Under the pieces are notes generated by a model. The model was given only the letters and a program-made list of their open reading frames with translations. It had not been told where the DNA came from and did no database searches. A program made the position numbers and the translations under genes. From positions 81,502,236 through 81,566,235 of the forward strand of contig CM069433.1 in the NCBI GenBank assembly GCA_035610365.1: DNA of 64,000 nt, written 5' to 3'. Shown here in pieces: positions 60,104 to 64,000 of this stretch (position 1 is its first letter; each line of letters starts with the position of its first letter). The DNA is from Aquatica leii (Eukaryota > Arthropoda > Insecta > Coleoptera > Lampyridae).

Positions 60104-62000
60104 TTGCAGCACATAAAAAAGAACAGGACAATAAAAATATGTATATGCTCACGAAAAACCAAATGGATTTATCCAACTTTTATTAACCATATCAAAAATC
60201 AACATTTAAAAGAACAAACTAAAACAGGCTTTACTATGACTAAGCATCCAACTCATCAAACAAAAATTGGAAATTTTATACCATCTACTTCCCAGAACAA
60301 TTGTTTGAAATCTAGCTCAACAAAAAAATCAAAATCTTAGGGAATATTGCATACACTCAGAAAAACAAGGGAAAAAAACAAAAAACCCAAAGAAAATGAA
60401 TTAAAAAATATAAGCACAGAAAGACGAATTCCATATTTTTACCTGAATGAATGAATGAAAAAGGAATAATTATTAGGACAATCGGAAACTTAGAATTTTT
60501 CTTTCAATTTACTAGGAAAGGGTTCATGCGATGACAGTAGAGAACAGAGGAGTGATATAACCAGTAATGATTTCTACGAAAATATATTTTTGTACAAACT
60601 TCTAGTTCATGCAAAAAAAGTAAAGTGTACAGGATTGGATAAAGGCGACAGATATGACAAAACCGTAAATAAATTTGCATGTTACATATTTATTATTGAA
60701 AACATACTAATTTATGAAACGTTGTCCTCAAACCTGCATTTACTTTCTACTCTGTATTTTAGGTATTTATATAAAAGTAGTGCTGTTATCATAGAAAGCC
60801 AGTTAAGAAGTAACTACTGGAAGAAATACTGATCATAAAGACATCTCAAAATATGCGTTTGGATTAGTGAAGATACGACAAAATCAACTCCTAAGGTTTC
60901 ATACAATCCAAAAACAAATAAACTCATAAGTTTTACACTTCCATTAAACAAACACGGAATGTCTGAAACAAAATCGTTTCTAGCTATATTTCCAAAGTTT
61001 ATGGAACATTATTTTTTAACTCAGTCGAAAGCAACTTATTTATATGCGATACAAACTCAACCAATTCATTCTGGTGCTCCATCATTTTTAGTGCCTCTAT
61101 TCGGCACTGACAAAAAATTTTTAGCTACAAATCTAGATGAGATATATAAAAGAACAACTTAGTGCTGTAGATATTGATTTTACTTTTGATGGCAATTCGC
61201 GGTTATTGAAAAGAATGAAGATAAAAACACAAATTCGGTTTCCACAGAAATGTCAATTCTTGTTCAAAGGAATTCGACAAAATACCAAATGAAGATCCCA
61301 AAAATGGCCGTGGTTTTCTTGTCGGAATTTATACACATACAATTTTACAGAAGACACAATACACAAAACACATCGGAATAAAACTCAGCAACAGATTTAT
61401 TAAATCTTGTAAGTTGTTGAGTGTACAACGATCATTAGCGTTTCACAATTATAATTTTAATTAATACTGTCTCAAAAGATAGACATCTATTGACTAATAC
61501 TGACTTGGATCTAAATGACTTAATGAATTTTGATTCCGTTAAAAAGATATGCGACCACAGGGTTTTGGAATTACTCAAACACGTACCCGATTCACAAAGA
61601 GTTTACCAATTAACTAATTTTTTTTAATGATAATTTAGATGCCTCCATAATTCTAAACAAAGCTTTTTTAAATCAATAATGCGCAAAAGGAGTCTTTTAG
61701 TGTGATGATTATTACAGCGGTAGGTTACAACTTGAAATTCAAACATCCAAAGTATCCATATTATTAAATGTTGAAACCAATATTAAAATACAACGTTTTT
61801 TTTAATAATATAAGAACGTTTTCCGAATTAAAATCGTGTCCATGTTGTTATCAAAGTTCAACTGGACAGGTGATTCTTCCTTCTTTTAAAGATAAAATCC
61901 CAACGCATACCGTATTCCCTGTTTATGGGATTTAGTCTACATTGATGAAACTAGTCAAAAAGTCATATGTCTCGTCCTGCTGCTAAATGTTCATTCTTCT
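60104..62000 (+). pseudogene. decayed transposase-like gene of an uncharacterised family
   Basis: An N-terminal piece (60104-60340) has a BED-like zinc finger look (KICICSRKTKW, FINHIKNQHL). The body runs from about 60560 in shifting frames: YKLLVHAKKVKCTG near 60595, then VSYNPKTNKLISFTLPL (60890-60950), FGTDKKFL (61095-61125), a TKHIGIKLSNRFIK-like run (61370-61410) and LTNTDLDLNDLMNFDSVKKI (61490-61550). I recognise this order (S..YN..TN.L..F.LP; QP...+.P.F....FGTD; H...KL+.R) from many uncharacterised insect and cnidarian proteins that look transposon-derived, but cannot name the superfamily. Several stops break it. The MITE just upstream has hAT-like ends but need not be related. Confidence 0.55.
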
Positions 62001-62009
62001 TTGATAGAA

Positions 62010-64000
62010 AAATTTGGGAGAGCATAAAAATAATAAAACATCACAAGGTTTTGAAATATACCCACTTTAGTTTTCGTTTGTTACTCACTCATACCAATTA
62101 ATATGAACATCACTATAAATTTCAAAAGCGTCGTCAAGACAGTTTGTTTACGTTTAGTTGCTAAGATTAGTTTAGGAACGACGCTACCTGAATTATCTAT
62201 TTAACGCGATCCCAAAATCAGATATTTCGTGTTCATTGGGCGGTATTTGTCGCTTTAAAACAAATTTTTATTTCAAATAATTACAGTAGAATTCTACCGG
62301 ACCTACCAATTGTACGCATCCTTGGCAACTTCGTAAAAACCAACTCTTTCATTGATTTATGAAAACAGTTCGACATATATTAGTTTAAATTATTCAAAAA
62401 ATTTAATAAAATAAAGTTGATCGAAGTAACATCAAGAAGTCAAAGTGGCCATGCAACTGACTCCCTCGTCTTATCTACCTGCCGTTCTGACATAATTAAA
62501 AATATGCAAGACCCTGCATAACCGCATATTCGTTCTCCGGATGAGAGGTACCTCTAACAACAGTAGCCAGACATGATATCATTAGCTAGTCAAACGTTTA
62601 GTCTATATTGCTCTCCCGTTTATCTTTCATTTATTCATTACCAACTTTGTAAGAACCTAGGTTTCAGCACCGTAGCACTAATTGTAGAATTGAGATTGAG
62701 GAGTATATTTCAAATCCACAGGTTCATTCCTTCATTTTTTAAACTCATGATTTTCTTAATCCGTTTCTGTTTGCACCGTTTCTACAACGTTGCCTTCAAT
62801 TGTTGTATTACGTTTTTTTTTAAATAATGATTCTGATTGCAGGTATCATGATACTAAGGTCCTACTACTACCAGTCCTATGACTTAATAAAATTCAAGTA
62901 GTCAATCGATTCACAATTTTTTTAATAAGTGTATATTGTAAGTAGATTAACAGATGCATAACTTATGAGCTCCTTACGTTTTTTTTGTTATATTATAAGT
63001 AATACAAGAACATCGGTCCAAGCTGAACATATTTTCTGGATATATGCATTTGTTTTATATTTAAATAAATGAGACGGCAACAAACAACTTCAGAGTTTTA
63101 CTTTATATTTTCAACATTTTCAAATGAAAAATAAAACTTTATCTTGAAGAAATACCACCCCGCACTCGTAATAGCAACAATGAATCGATTAACGTTAATA
63201 GTGGACTATCATTTGGCATTTTACCAAAAGTATAGTATAACCTAATTAATAAAAATAATTTTATTACTATAACAAAAGATCTAAATGTAAAAGTTGGATA
63301 AATACCAACGCCGAACTAATAAACGAAAATTATATCAAAATAACAAACCCGTTACTTCGAAAAAAAAAGTCATAAACAAGTGCACGTGGTGAACGAGGAA
63401 TTAAGTTTAAGAGTACGTAATAAGCGACTGGAAATTATCCAAAATTTTCTAGACAAGGACATTGAAACCTACCTATTAATAAGTGGGCATATCAAATAAT
63501 TTCCGGTAACTTTTCTAGACAAAATTATTTTAAAATCGTTTCTGCAGTATAAGAACAATCTAATTTAATATGTTTTATTTATCTTTATAAAGTTCAAGGA
63601 AAATGTTATTTAAAGCAAAGTATTACAGCGTGCTTCGTGTTACAAATCGATATAAGATAAAAATAATAAAATAAACGCCATTTAAAGCTTAAAATCATTC
63701 TCAAAAGTGTAGATTGAAATATTGACATTTAGGTCTGGTTATCTTGTGTATTTCCATCTAATGATCTTGTATTAAAATTGCTTTTTGATCAGTGTCAGAT
63801 TTATGTATCAAACAAGAACAGTGCATTATCTTAAAATATATGTGTGTATACAGTATGTCCAAGATAAGAAAAGCCAGATGAGGTTCTGGGAATAGGCTAA
63901 AGGTGCAAATTTGTTTAAATGAGAAAAAATGCGGAATTTTAGGAATAACAAAATGATAGTATACCATTTTCGGTATTTGCATTATTTTTAAACGGCAATG
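62010..64000. other. right flank, mostly AT-rich
   Basis: No gene recognised. A mariner-like terminus (TACAGTATGTCCAAGATAAG) stands at ~63848, reading toward the window's right edge, so an element may continue beyond it. Confidence 0.4.

Overview
This is a stretch of an AT-rich animal nuclear genome, almost certainly an insect. The evidence is spliced genes with GT-AG introns, an insect-type promoter (TATA box at -30 plus a TCAGTT initiator), a Kazal exon pair of insect style, and a dense load of decayed arthropod transposons (Tc1/mariner, piggyBac, hAT, Penelope, Jockey, Ty3/gypsy). I suspect a beetle, but nothing in the sequence proves the order.

Three host genes are supported. (1) The catalytic subunit of protein phosphatase 6 runs on the + strand in five coding exons (2052-25929). 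All splice phases agree, giving 304 residues. Introns 2 and 3 are 13.5 and 9.2 kb and are full of transposon debris. (2) A small secreted-type Kazal protease inhibitor runs on the + strand (about 39280-39789, perhaps with a signal-peptide exon at 38784). (3) SPOP/roadkill, a MATH-BTB adaptor for Cullin-3, runs on the - strand (57244 down to 52461). Its five 3' coding exons are present; the exons for the first ~70 residues are not seen and may lie beyond the right edge.

Layout: 1-2050, non-coding 5' flank and a probable 5'UTR intron of the phosphatase. 2052-25929, phosphatase gene; its introns hold a Tc1-like relic (5.6-6.7 kb), a piggyBac relic (7.6-8.2), a Penelope-like relic with duplicated hammerhead-bearing ends (8.27-9.63), a complete-length but broken ZBED5-like hAT (13.1-15.9), a second Penelope fragment (20.6-20.9), piggyBac (21.3-22.0) and a mosaic mariner (22.08-24.38). 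28.8-32.95 kb, a - strand Ty3/gypsy element with a macro-domain ORF behind the integrase. 32.97-33.96, a second copy of the hAT tail with a MITE inside. 34.7-49.8 kb, a nested block in which two inverted copies of an unnamed element face each other across 10 kb and enclose the Kazal gene, MITEs, a hAT with a perfect 8-bp target duplication, Jockey debris and a TTAA-flanked element with a DUF4806-like exon. 52.4-58.9, SPOP, with Jockey debris in one intron and, 1.6 kb upstream of the last visible exon, a textbook heat-shock-type promoter on the gene's strand. 59.7-62 kb, a hAT-type MITE and a decayed transposase of a family I know only as uncharacterised.

The most interesting points are the heat-shock promoter with its own 182-nt spliced-looking exon just upstream of the SPOP exons, the macro domain attached to the Ty3/gypsy element, the inverted element pair framing a host gene, and hammerhead-ribozyme cores in two separate Penelope-type terminal repeats.
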